This document shows, one piece after another, positions 1 to 5,418 of a stretch of 5,620 nucleotides of DNA. This stretch comes from Kiritimatiellia bacterium (lineage in GTDB: Bacteria > Verrucomicrobiota > Kiritimatiellia > RFP12 > UBA1067). A program made the position numbers and the translations under genes. The first letter of the stretch is position 1, and each line of letters begins with the position of its first letter. The notes under the pieces were generated by a model. That model had not been told where the DNA came from. It made no database searches and saw only the letters and a program-made list of their open reading frames with translations. Location of the stretch: the NCBI GenBank assembly GCA_024405255.1, contig JAKSOY010000268.1:1-5620 (forward strand). The letters are read 5' to 3'.

Positions 1-1204
1 TGCGCCCCTTCTCGCGCCCGGCCATCGAGAGGATGCCGTAGTAGTGGAAGAGCGAACGGAAATTCGCAGGTTCAATGAGGCGGTCCGCCGGGAAGCTCGG
101 CACGAGCTCGAACGGGATGCGTCCCGTGGCGGCGATTTCCTCGGTGAGCGGCGAGACGTCCTCGACATTCGGTTCGCCCGCGAGTCGCTGCAGGTCGACG
201 ATCGTCTCGAGCTTGTCGTAGTCGGTCGCGATGTTCACGTCCACCATGTTCTCGGGCGGCAGGCCGTCCGCGACAAGATGCTTCAAATGGTAGAGCACCA
301 TGTCGCTGTTGAACACACTTTCCTTGCCGACCTTCGCCTTCGCGAAGCAGTAGCCATCATACCAGGGCTTGATGCCGGCGACGATCCTCTCCGGGTCGCC
401 CTCCTGAAATTCTCCCGTTCCCTTGAAGTCGCGGTAGAGCTGCAGCGTCTCAGTCTCGGAGAAACCGAGCATCGCATTGAAAGCCGCATCCTGCGAAATG
501 TTCGCGGCGATGTTGAATCCGCTCGTCAGGTCGTCCATCGTCACGGGTGAGACGCCCGTCATGAAGATGCGATCGAAACTGCCCTTGAAGGACTTGAACC
601 ATTCGCGGTAGAATCCTGTTCCGTGGGTAAGGGTCTTGTAAGGTTCATTGCCCGTCGCCCGCAAAAGCGAATTCGTGAAATTGTCATATTCGTCAATGAC
701 CAGATACGTGGGGATGCCGCGCAGTTTCGCACGGCTCATGACGAGATTGAACTTGAGGCCAACTTCCGCCTGTTTGAACTCGACGACAAAATCCGCATCA
801 AAGCAATCAGGGTAGGCTTCGAGCATCATGCGGAGCTTGCCACTCATATAGGAAGCGAAACGATCCTCGAGCGACGACGTTGAACTTCCCTTGTTGACTT
901 CCGAGAAGTCAAGCATAAGCACCATGTAGCGGTTACGGTTCGGCGTCGGATGCGCGCCGATCCAGAGGCCGCCGAAAAGCATCTCGAAGTTCGCCGCCTC
1001 GCGCCGGTCGTAGTAGCACTGCAGCATGCTGGTGAAGAGCGACTTGCCGAAACGCCGCGGCCTGACGAAGAACACAAACCGATCCCGCGCCTCCAGCTTC
1101 GCCAGATACTCGGTCTTGTCCACATAGTACAGTCCCTCGTTGCGGATTACCTTGAAATCCGAAACACCGTAGGGAATCATCAGGTTGTTCTTTGGTTCAC
1201 TCAT
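1..1204 (-). CDS. AAA-ATPase-like protein (PF09820 family), C-terminus beyond the window
   Basis: The frame is open from the ATG at 1204 to the left edge, giving 401 codons with no stop. The opening is MSEPKNNLMIPYGVSDFKVI, followed by YYVDKTEYL. Residues 48-55 read RPRRFGKS, the P-loop-like motif typical of the 'predicted AAA-ATPase' family. A Walker B-like IDEYDNF starts at I170, and MTGVSP starts at M215. WYDGYCF and NSDMVLYHLKH lie further on, and FRSLFHYYGILS lies near the edge. These mark the AAA-ATPase-like domain and its linker. Members are usually about 500-600 residues and end in a PD-(D/E)XK nuclease-type domain (DUF1703/PF08011), which would lie left of base 1. The cellular role is not established. 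The genes are often multicopy, and links to mobile or defence functions are guesses. It lies 843 nt downstream of rsr, beyond a repeat array, and has its own promoter, so it is probably not in the same operon. Family call firm; function unknown. Confidence 0.9.
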   Translation of the reverse strand, partial: MSEPKNNLMIPYGVSDFKVIRNEGLYYVDKTEYLAKLEARDRFVFFVRPRRFGKSLFTSMLQCYYDRREAANFEMLFGGLWIGAHPTPNRNRYMVLMLDFSEVNKGSSTSSLEDRFASYMSGKLRMMLEAYPDCFDADFVVEFKQAEVGLKFNLVMSRAKLRGIPTYLVIDEYDNFTNSLLRATGNEPYKTLTHGTGFYREWFKSFKGSFDRIFMTGVSPVTMDDLTSGFNIAANISQDAAFNAMLGFSETETLQLYRDFKGTGEFQEGDPERIVAGIKPWYDGYCFAKAKVGKESVFNSDMVLYHLKHLVADGLPPENMVDVNIATDYDKLETIVDLQRLAGEPNVEDVSPLTEEIAATGRIPFELVPSFPADRLIEPANFRSLFHYYGILSMAGREKGR

Positions 1205-1221
1205 CGACTGATATTATATCA
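1205..1221 (-). promoter_or_regulatory. Extended -10 promoter of the AAA-ATPase-like gene, probably leaderless
   Basis: Read on the minus strand, TGATATAAT (1221-1213) is a perfect TGnTATAAT extended -10 element. Only 8 nt separate the hexamer from the ATG at 1204. Sigma70 transcription normally starts about 6-8 nt after the -10 box, so the predicted start falls on or next to the ATG. No Shine-Dalgarno sequence is present in those 8 nt. No good -35 box is seen at 16-18 bp, which is tolerated by extended -10 promoters. A leaderless or near-leaderless mRNA is inferred. Confidence 0.6.
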
Positions 1222-1511
1222 CATTTGAGTTTTGGAAGGTTTGGATTTTTCCATTTCATGGGTGACCGTCCCCACAGAGGCTCGCCAAGCCTTCTTCGTA
1301 CCAACCCCACAGCCTGCGGCGGCTCCACAAGCTAACTCCCCAAAAGGACCATCAAAATGCATCTGTTTTCCGCTCGAGAATTTCCGCTCGCCGACAGATG
1401 CGCAAACCGTTCCCCAAAATCAGCGGAGCATTTGCAAGAAAGCGGCTCATTCACTGTTCGACGACTCAATTATGAAAATCAATCCCATCCCCAAGCCTAT
1501 ATGACCCATTA

Positions 1512-1745
1512 TGATCAATCCCATCTCTCCCATCAGGCCCAGAAACAAAAGAATCGGTCCCATCCGTCCGATCCGTCCCATCCGTCCCAGCGAAGACAAC
1601 AAGGCACCCATCATGCAATACCGGGTGCCTAGTTTTTGTTTTGGGACCGATGGGACGGATGGGACCGATGGGACCGATCTCCTGTGATCGGTCAGATGGG
1701 ATTGGTGGGATTGATTGCTGTATAGGTTTGATAGGATTGATTTTG
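1512..1745. repeat. Imperfect inverted repeat built from 9-bp tandem units
   Basis: The right half is a tandem array: four TGGGACSGA units from 1642 to 1678, then degenerate TGGGATTGR and AGGATTGAT units to about 1745. The left half carries the same units inverted (CCCATCCGT type). The best arm pair, 1553-1589 against the reverse complement of 1642-1678, matches at 34 of 37 positions. Similarity continues outward, with ATCAATCCC on the left facing GGGATTGAT on the right. The centre is a separate perfect 8-bp hairpin. The 9-bp period preserves frame and yields Gly-X-Met triplets when translated, but nothing else suggests coding. It could extrude as a cruciform or form a very long RNA hairpin. 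It may be a dispersed element of this genome, which one window cannot show. Confidence 0.8.
1602..1642 (+). terminator. Terminator-like hairpin at the centre of the inverted array
   Basis: AGGCACCC (1602-1609) pairs perfectly with GGGTGCCT (1623-1630) across a 13-nt loop. On the plus strand it is followed, after AG, by TTTTTGTTTT, the form of a rho-independent terminator. No plus-strand gene lies upstream, so it would stop antisense transcription coming from the left. On the minus strand the same hairpin is followed only by TGTTGT, a weak tract that could still end the rsr transcript some 420 nt after its stop codon. The shape is clear; the direction of use is uncertain. Confidence 0.5.
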
Positions 1746-2047
1746 GTAATGGACCAAGACCTGTCGGAACGGAATCCTTTGACACCTCACCAACTTGTGA
1801 ACCGAATCCAACCGAGGGACGCAACTTTGTAACCGACCTCCCATTCCCTTCGTGCCTCCGTCCCCTCCGTGTTAAGCGCCGCAGGCCGGAGGGAACTTCA
1901 CCACAGAAAGCGCGGAAACCGGCTCCGCCGGACACGGAAGGCGATTGGAAGTTTTCGCTTCGCGCCTTCCATCGACCCTTCGCCCCAAGTCCATGTCCTG
2001 CGGGAGGATTGCCAGTACCAGGTCCGAAGGGAGCCCCTTGTGCGGCG

Positions 2048-3583
2048 TTAGCTGCACGCGACTTTTCGCTTCGCCAGCACAAACTTCATGTAATCCATGA
2101 CGGAATCGTTCCATCCGAAGATCTGGTACACGTTCAGTTCCGCCGCCTGGTCCTCCGGAATCGGCGCGGTCATATAGGAATCTCCTCGAAGCACAAAGGC
2201 CACCGCCTTCGGATACTTGCGATGATATTCCTTCCAGGACGCCAGCCAGCCCTTTCCATACTCCATCGTATCCGTCAGGAAGACCGCGTAGTCCGCCTCG
2301 ATGCGATTGAGAAGCATGTACTTGACGCTCGCCTCCATATGCGTACCGCCAGCGACCATCGACGTGATCGCCTCGATGTGCTTCATGATCGGCTCGGCGG
2401 CAGGAACGGAGTATTCCTGCACCTCCGTGTCCCACGGGAGCACCGCCACGTCCTTCAGACCTTTCATGAAGAATCCGGCGAACATCGCGCTCACGGCGGC
2501 ATACGTCAGGACCGAAGAGCCGCCAATCGAAGACAACATCGACCCCGAGATGTCGGGGGCAACGACCCACCTCGCCTCTGCGAAGTCCGCCCAGTCGTAG
2601 GTCCTGGCATACTCGTCCATCACCTCGGCCAAGTACGCGAGCACCTTGCGATCCTTTCGCTCCAAGTCACGTGATACGGCACGATAGGCCGTGTAAAGAC
2701 GGAACGGAAAAACCTTTGCCTGCTTGAGTACCTCGACGTTCTCCTTGCTTCGGAGGAGTTCCTCCGTCAGGACATCCTCGCGGATGAACTTGGCAAGGTA
2801 CTTAACGAAACGCATCACGGGGGAACGGGCGGCAACGGCGGACCAAAGTCCCTTGTCGAACTTGTCATACCAAGCGGTCAGCGAATTGACATCGATGTTC
2901 TTCGCGCGCAGAATCTCCTCCCCCCCACGGAGATCTCCCGCCTCGACGGCCGCGACGAAATCACGATGCGCCGCCAAGTCGGGATACTCGGCATAGGCCT
3001 TCTCCAGTTTCTCGACCGTCGCGCCCTTCACGCCCGAATAGGCATTCAAGATGTAGGCATAGATCGAGTCCTCGCCCTTGAAGCGCGAGAGTCGAATGGC
3101 ATCGGCGATCTGCTTGCGGTACTTCTGCGCGTAGTAGGGGGTCGCGTTCTTCCTGATCCAGTCGGAGATCGCTTTTTTGATCGAGCGTCCGAACCCTCGC
3201 ACCGCCTTCGCCATCTCGATGAAGTCCACGAGATCGTTGCCCGTGAGAACCACCTTGCAGAACGTCTCCTGAAAGAGCGCCGAATCCTTCTTCGACAGGT
3301 AGACGAGGCCAAGAATCGGGAAGGTACGGATGAATCCTTCGTTGCGCCCCTTCACGATCGCGGCGGCGAGCTCACCGGCATCCGCGCGCTCCAACAGCGC
3401 CACGGCGTCTTTCGCCGCATCCTTGGCATTGGCGTAGAAGGAGTTGCCCAGCGTACCAGTCATCGCGAGCTGTTCCAAGAGCGTCGTATCGGACGGCGTC
3501 CAGGCCGAGAACCCCTCGGCATTGACCGTGTCCGCTCCCGCGTAGACCGTCATGGTCTTCAGATTTTCCTTCAACGTCTTCAT
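2048..3583 (-). CDS. rsr: Ro60-like TROVE/vWA RNA-binding protein
   Basis: This 511-residue protein has the layout of bacterial Ro60 orthologues (Rsr, usually about 510-540 residues). An N-terminal TROVE HEAT-repeat ring spans roughly residues 15-320. A C-terminal von Willebrand A domain spans about 335-511. The vWA metal site (MIDAS) looks intact: DISGSM at 344-349, GGTHME with T414, and LTDTMEYG with D438. Ro60 proteins bind the 3' ends of misfolded or damaged RNAs through the ring cavity. They bind Y RNAs on the outer surface, and in bacteria some Y RNAs tether Rsr to PNPase for structured-RNA decay. The start at 3583 is chosen because AAGGA (3596-3592) lies 8 nt upstream. In-frame ATGs further up lack such a site, and the extra residues do not look like the family. 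It lies downstream of rtcA on the same strand, across a structured 383-nt gap. No frameshift or missing key residue is seen. Confidence 0.95.
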   Translation of the reverse strand: MKTLKENLKTMTVYAGADTVNAEGFSAWTPSDTTLLEQLAMTGTLGNSFYANAKDAAKDAVALLERADAGELAAAIVKGRNEGFIRTFPILGLVYLSKKDSALFQETFCKVVLTGNDLVDFIEMAKAVRGFGRSIKKAISDWIRKNATPYYAQKYRKQIADAIRLSRFKGEDSIYAYILNAYSGVKGATVEKLEKAYAEYPDLAAHRDFVAAVEAGDLRGGEEILRAKNIDVNSLTAWYDKFDKGLWSAVAARSPVMRFVKYLAKFIREDVLTEELLRSKENVEVLKQAKVFPFRLYTAYRAVSRDLERKDRKVLAYLAEVMDEYARTYDWADFAEARWVVAPDISGSMLSSIGGSSVLTYAAVSAMFAGFFMKGLKDVAVLPWDTEVQEYSVPAAEPIMKHIEAITSMVAGGTHMEASVKYMLLNRIEADYAVFLTDTMEYGKGWLASWKEYHRKYPKAVAFVLRGDSYMTAPIPEDQAAELNVYQIFGWNDSVMDYMKFVLAKRKVACS

Positions 3584-3601
3584 TTGTCTTTTCCTTTCCA
3601 T

Positions 3602-3910
3602 GGAAGCCAACTGTCTCCTTGTGAGATTCCGCACGCGAGGAATGGAGCATGACTGGCATAAATCCGGAGAACATCCGGTGTCGGTTACCAGGCCGACGAT
3701 CAATAAGGAGGTTGAAACCAGTCGAAACACCTCGTTTACGAAAGAGGGGGCGAGGAATAATACGCGTGGAATTACTCAATTACTCCGGTAGGTCAATCGA
3801 GAGATTCTCAAAAGCCTTCAACCGGACCTCGGAAGTTGAACCCACAGCAGCACCTCGCAAATCGAATGTGAAAAGCAAAATTTGCCTTCACAAGGAAACA
3901 GTCGGCTTTC
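3602..3910 (-). ncRNA. Candidate structured RNA upstream of rsr (possible Y RNA locus)
   Basis: Two 23-nt arms, 3888-3910 and 3602-3624, are inverted copies matching at 20 of 23 positions. As minus-strand RNA two of the differences are G-U pairs, so 22 of 23 pair, leaving one A-C mismatch. The closed 263-nt interior contains more hairpins: 3868-3891 (10 bp with a bulged U, sharing its first bases with the outer arm), the Ro-like stem 3783-3835, GTCGG/CCGAC (3680-3697) and CCGGA/TCCGG (3663-3678). A UUCGAUU sequence matching the tRNA T-loop consensus lies near 3860, flanked by a 4-of-5 pairable stem. Bacterial Y RNAs are commonly encoded next to rsr and carry a tRNA-like module. About 309 nt is long for one, so the true RNA may be a processed part. 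Alternatives are a long structured 5' leader of rsr, or a small element with 23-bp terminal inverted repeats. The ends are set by the arms, not by mapped transcripts. Confidence 0.42.
3783..3835 (-). ncRNA. Stem with bulged C resembling the Ro-binding stem of Y RNAs
   Basis: On the minus strand AGGUC (3829-3825) pairs with GACCU (3794-3790). C3824 is bulged, then GGUUGA (3823-3818) pairs with UCGAUU (3800-3795). A lower extension CUUCCG/CCGGAG has one C-C mismatch and a bulged A. Known Y RNAs bind Ro through GGUC, a bulged C, then GA on the 5' strand and UUGACC on the 3' strand. Here the strands read GGUCCGG and AUUGACC, the second A-U pair being replaced by G-U. At least four pairs are G-U, which would be A-C mismatches on the other strand, so the structure favours a minus-strand RNA. 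The 17-nt loop is much shorter than in known Y RNAs. Confidence 0.5.
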
Positions 3911-3966
3911 AAAGATCAACGTCGCATCCGTGCGACACGCAACAAACAACATGAACCCTACATCAG

Positions 3967-4992
3967 TCAAACTTTCTGACAGTCGAACTTCCTGATCACG
4001 TCCGCATTGGTCAGATAATGCATTGTTTCCTGCTGGACGTCCAGATCCCAGGGTTCCCTGTACACATCGTCACATGCGTCATAATCATAGCCGAGCAGGA
4101 TATTGAGCGGTACGAGCAGTTGGTCGGCGAGATGCTTTTCACACGCCTTGTCGGCTTTGAGGAAGTCGCGTACCGCCGTCACCACCTCGTGGGCGACCTG
4201 CTTGCGCGACTTGTTGTAGGTTCCAACCGCCGACAGCACGACCGAGCCTCGCGCATAGTCGAGTTGCACATAGCAGTAGTTGCCAGGGCCGAACGCCTCG
4301 ACCGTGCGGATCTCGGACGTCAACCCCAATTCCGCGAACTGTCGTTGCACGATGCCGACTTCCGCCTCGGCGATCCCCGTGGGAATCGCCGAAACGACAC
4401 CTACGACCTTGCCGCCACGATACGCACCGAGTTCCGTCAATTTGAAGGAATCGATTTTCTTCGTCTTGTCGTACGGCCAGACCTTCAGCTTCACCACCCC
4501 GCCGGCCGCCGGATAGAATCCGCAGCATTCAAGCTCGGCCTCCACCTGTGCGCCCATACGGCGGAGTTCCGGCAGATACGTCTCGACCAAGAACTCCCAG
4601 ATCGGTGCGAACGGCACATGCGTTCCGCCCGTGATCGTCACCGTCGAGGGCTTGTCCGCCTTCAGCAAGACGGGAATGACCGTCTGGGCGACGAGCGTCA
4701 CGCTTCCGGCCGTACCGACATCGAACCGATAGTCGCCGCCCTTGATCGGCCCCGGCTTGAACGAGAGCTCCATCGAACCGACCGTCACGTCCGAAACCTG
4801 CGCACCGCAGATTTCCGCCACCGCCTTGACACACGTCAAATGCTGTCGCTTCAATCCCGGCTTCGAACGTCCGGCACGAATCTTCTTGAGCGCGATCTCC
4901 GTACCCGTGATCGCACTCAGCGACAACGACGTACGGAGGACTTGTCCTCCGCCCTCGCCCATCGATCCGTCAATTTCAATATAATCGGCCAT
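3967..4992 (-). CDS. rtcA: RNA 3'-terminal phosphate cyclase
   Basis: RtcA uses ATP to convert an RNA 3'-phosphate to a 2',3'-cyclic phosphate through covalent enzyme-AMP and RNA(3')pp(5')A intermediates. The product can be sealed by RtcB. The predicted protein is 341 residues (E. coli RtcA is 338). It begins with the family signature IEIDGSMGEGGGQVLRTSLS (residues 5-24). It has GFYPAAGG (158-165) where many members have GFYPAGGG, and ends with LADQLLVP and TMHYLTNADV. H325 in the last motif corresponds to the adenylated histidine (H309 in E. coli). All expected parts are present, so it should be active. The ATG at 4992 is chosen over the one at 5001 because AGAGGA (5007-5002) lies 9 nt before it but directly abuts the upstream ATG. 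A sigma54-type promoter and a structured leader precede it. A Ro60-like gene follows after 383 nt. rtcB is not adjacent on the downstream side. Confidence 0.97.
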   Translation of the reverse strand: MADYIEIDGSMGEGGGQVLRTSLSLSAITGTEIALKKIRAGRSKPGLKRQHLTCVKAVAEICGAQVSDVTVGSMELSFKPGPIKGGDYRFDVGTAGSVTLVAQTVIPVLLKADKPSTVTITGGTHVPFAPIWEFLVETYLPELRRMGAQVEAELECCGFYPAAGGVVKLKVWPYDKTKKIDSFKLTELGAYRGGKVVGVVSAIPTGIAEAEVGIVQRQFAELGLTSEIRTVEAFGPGNYCYVQLDYARGSVVLSAVGTYNKSRKQVAHEVVTAVRDFLKADKACEKHLADQLLVPLNILLGYDYDACDDVYREPWDLDVQQETMHYLTNADVIRKFDCQKV

Positions 4993-5001
4993 GTCTAACA
5001 T

Positions 5002-5007
5002 TCCTCT
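5002..5007 (-). promoter_or_regulatory. Shine-Dalgarno of rtcA that decides the start
   Basis: AGAGGA on the minus strand sits 9 nt before the ATG at 4992 and has no usable spacing to the in-frame ATG at 4999-5001. It lies in an unpaired A-rich linker (TTGATTTGAAAAA) just after the 76-nt structured element, so the site should be open when the leader is folded as predicted. Confidence 0.7.
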
Positions 5008-5020
5008 TTTTTCAAATCAA

Positions 5021-5096
5021 TGTCGTCGAAGGCGGGTGTCAAACCCGCAGCGGCCGGTTCGGAACTCGTTTGTTCCCCCGAGCCTCATCGACGACA
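5021..5096 (-). ncRNA. 76-nt structured leader element of rtcA
   Basis: TGTCGTCGA (5021-5029) and TCGACGACA (5088-5096) form a perfect 9-bp closing stem. Inside are a 6-bp hairpin, GCGGGT with loop TTGAC (5032-5048), and a 5-bp hairpin, GGAAC with loop AAACGA (5061-5076). The whole would be a three-way junction. The element begins where transcription from the adjacent sigma54 site should start (about 5095) and ends 13 nt before the rtcA Shine-Dalgarno. Its size and the GCGGG-7 nt-CCCGC arm recall a tRNA acceptor plus T-arm. However, no cloverleaf, anticodon arm or CCA end can be drawn. It may be a regulatory leader, a stable or processed small RNA, or a palindromic DNA element. On the plus strand the second hairpin extends slightly better (7 bp with one G-U), so RNA polarity rests on context. 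Confidence 0.5.
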
Positions 5097-5105
5097 CTCA
5101 CCATT

Positions 5106-5121
5106 AGCACAAAGCGTGCCA
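5106..5121 (-). promoter_or_regulatory. Sigma54 (-24/-12) promoter for rtcA
   Basis: The minus strand reads TGGCACGCTTTGTGCT. Against the consensus TGGCACG-N4-TTGCW only one conserved base differs (first T of TTGC). The GG and GC dinucleotides have the required spacing. The predicted start is near 5095, giving a leader of about 100 nt. E. coli rtcBA and the Salmonella rsr-Y RNA-rtcBA operon are transcribed by sigma54 RNA polymerase with the enhancer-binding protein RtcR, so the site is where family knowledge predicts it. No rtcR gene is in the window. Confidence 0.75.
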
Positions 5122-5170
5122 ACATCTTGAAATACCCGAAATTCGCAACTAACACCCCCAAAAATGGTAG

Positions 5171-5191
5171 GGCGCGCTCTCCGAGCGCGCC
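5171..5191. repeat. Perfect GC-rich hairpin, REP-like
   Basis: GGCGCGCT (5171-5178) and AGCGCGCC (5184-5191) form a perfect 8-bp stem around loop CTCCG, preceded by TGGTAG. It lacks a T tract on either strand, so it is not an ordinary terminator. Composition and shape resemble short dispersed palindromic elements. It lies about 75-95 bp upstream of the predicted sigma54 start, so a regulatory role is possible but unsupported. Confidence 0.5.
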
Positions 5192-5251
5192 GCAATGCAG
5201 AACCACCCGTCATTTTCTGACATCCAGACATCCAATCCCAACACTGCCAAC

Positions 5252-5268
5252 AAGATAGTTCCTATCTT
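5252..5268. promoter_or_regulatory. Inverted repeat upstream of the sigma54 promoter, possible activator site
   Basis: AAGATAG (5252-5258) and CTATCTT (5262-5268) are perfect 7-bp inverted copies with a 3-bp spacer, centred about 165 bp upstream of the predicted rtcA start. That is a usual distance for an enhancer-binding protein of sigma54 promoters. On the plus strand three more T residues follow, so a weak AT-rich terminator is the alternative. A tandem GACATCCA duplication lies at 5219-5234. The binding protein is not known from sequence. Confidence 0.3.
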
Positions 5269-5343
5269 TTTAAAGAGTCTTCTGGCACAAGTGTGGGTCA
5301 AAAGAACCCCTCTCACGGCACCTCCAGTCAGATAACTCATCGC

Positions 5344-5363
5344 GTGCGGCAATATTTCCGCAC
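5344..5363. promoter_or_regulatory. 20-bp near-perfect palindrome, operator candidate
   Basis: GTGCGGCAATATTTCCGCAC is symmetric except for one base pair (C against T, third pair from the inner AATATT edge outward). Its right end is 18 bp before the -35 region of the plus-strand gene at 5419 and about 250 bp upstream of the rtcA sigma54 site. It could bind a dimeric regulator acting on either divergent gene. No follow-on T tract is present, so a terminator is unlikely. Confidence 0.4.
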
Positions 5364-5381
5364 CTAAAATCAATTTTCCCC

Positions 5382-5410
5382 TTGCTCCTCCCTTCCGGCT
5401 TTGCTATACT
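5382..5410 (+). promoter_or_regulatory. Sigma70-type promoter of the right-edge gene, probably leaderless
   Basis: TTGCTC (5382-5387), a 17-bp spacer and TATACT (5405-5410) form a recognisable -35/-10 pair. TG at 5402-5403 adds an extended -10 (TGCTATACT). Eight bases separate the -10 hexamer from the ATG at 5419, exactly as in the AAA-like gene at the other end. The predicted start falls at the ATG, and TTTACCCG in between contains no Shine-Dalgarno sequence. Confidence 0.6.
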
Positions 5411-5418
5411 TTTACCCG

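Larger units (their letters stand above)
1205..2047. other. 843-bp non-coding stretch between the AAA-like gene and rsr
   Basis: Open frames here on either strand are low-complexity or lack family resemblance, start signals and conserved motifs, so no gene is called. The left part (1240-1500) is unremarkable. It has a 7-bp inverted repeat CATCTGT/ACAGATG (1360-1366, 1394-1400), inside which TTTCCGCTCG occurs twice (1367-1376, 1381-1390). The middle (about 1512-1745) is the 9-bp inverted array annotated separately. The right part (about 1850-1950) contains degenerate purine-rich text of the CACGGAGG/CACAGAAAG kind, often seen as intergenic repeat debris. No clear rho-independent terminator directly follows the rsr stop codon; the first strong hairpin is at 1602-1630. 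Confidence 0.6.

Noticed and set aside
1553..1678. CRISPR array
   Set aside because: Units are 9 bp and contiguous, with opposed orientation and no spacers.
1447..2082. 211-codon minus-strand frame with Gly-X-Met repeats, superficially collagen-like
   Set aside because: The triplets simply reflect the 9-bp DNA repeat; the rest is unlike any family and it overlaps the rsr end.
1715..2674. 319-codon plus-strand open frame crossing the rsr 3' end
   Set aside because: It begins in the repeat array and runs antisense into rsr; no domain, no Shine-Dalgarno, low-complexity start.
2966..3652. 228-codon plus-strand open frame opposite rsr
   Set aside because: Antisense shadow of the TROVE domain; arginine-rich composition is typical of reversed GC-rich genes.
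3584..3730. N-terminal extension of the Ro60-like protein to the ATG at 3730
   Set aside because: The extra 49 residues are cysteine-containing and not family-like, they overlap the 23-bp stem, and the ATG at 3583 has a well-spaced AAGGA.
3872..3888. Second sigma54 promoter (GG...GC) on the minus strand before rsr
   Set aside because: GGCAAATTTTGC has the right dinucleotides but the spacing is two bases too short.
4018..4998. 326-codon plus-strand open frame opposite rtcA
   Set aside because: It is the antisense shadow of a gene with complete family motifs and has no own start signal or recognisable domain. Long antisense frames are common in GC-rich coding DNA.
5021..5096. tRNA gene
   Set aside because: Size 76 nt and a long closing stem fit, but the stem is 9 bp, there is no D-arm/anticodon arm pattern, two bases separate the T-like arm from the closing stem, and no CCA follows.
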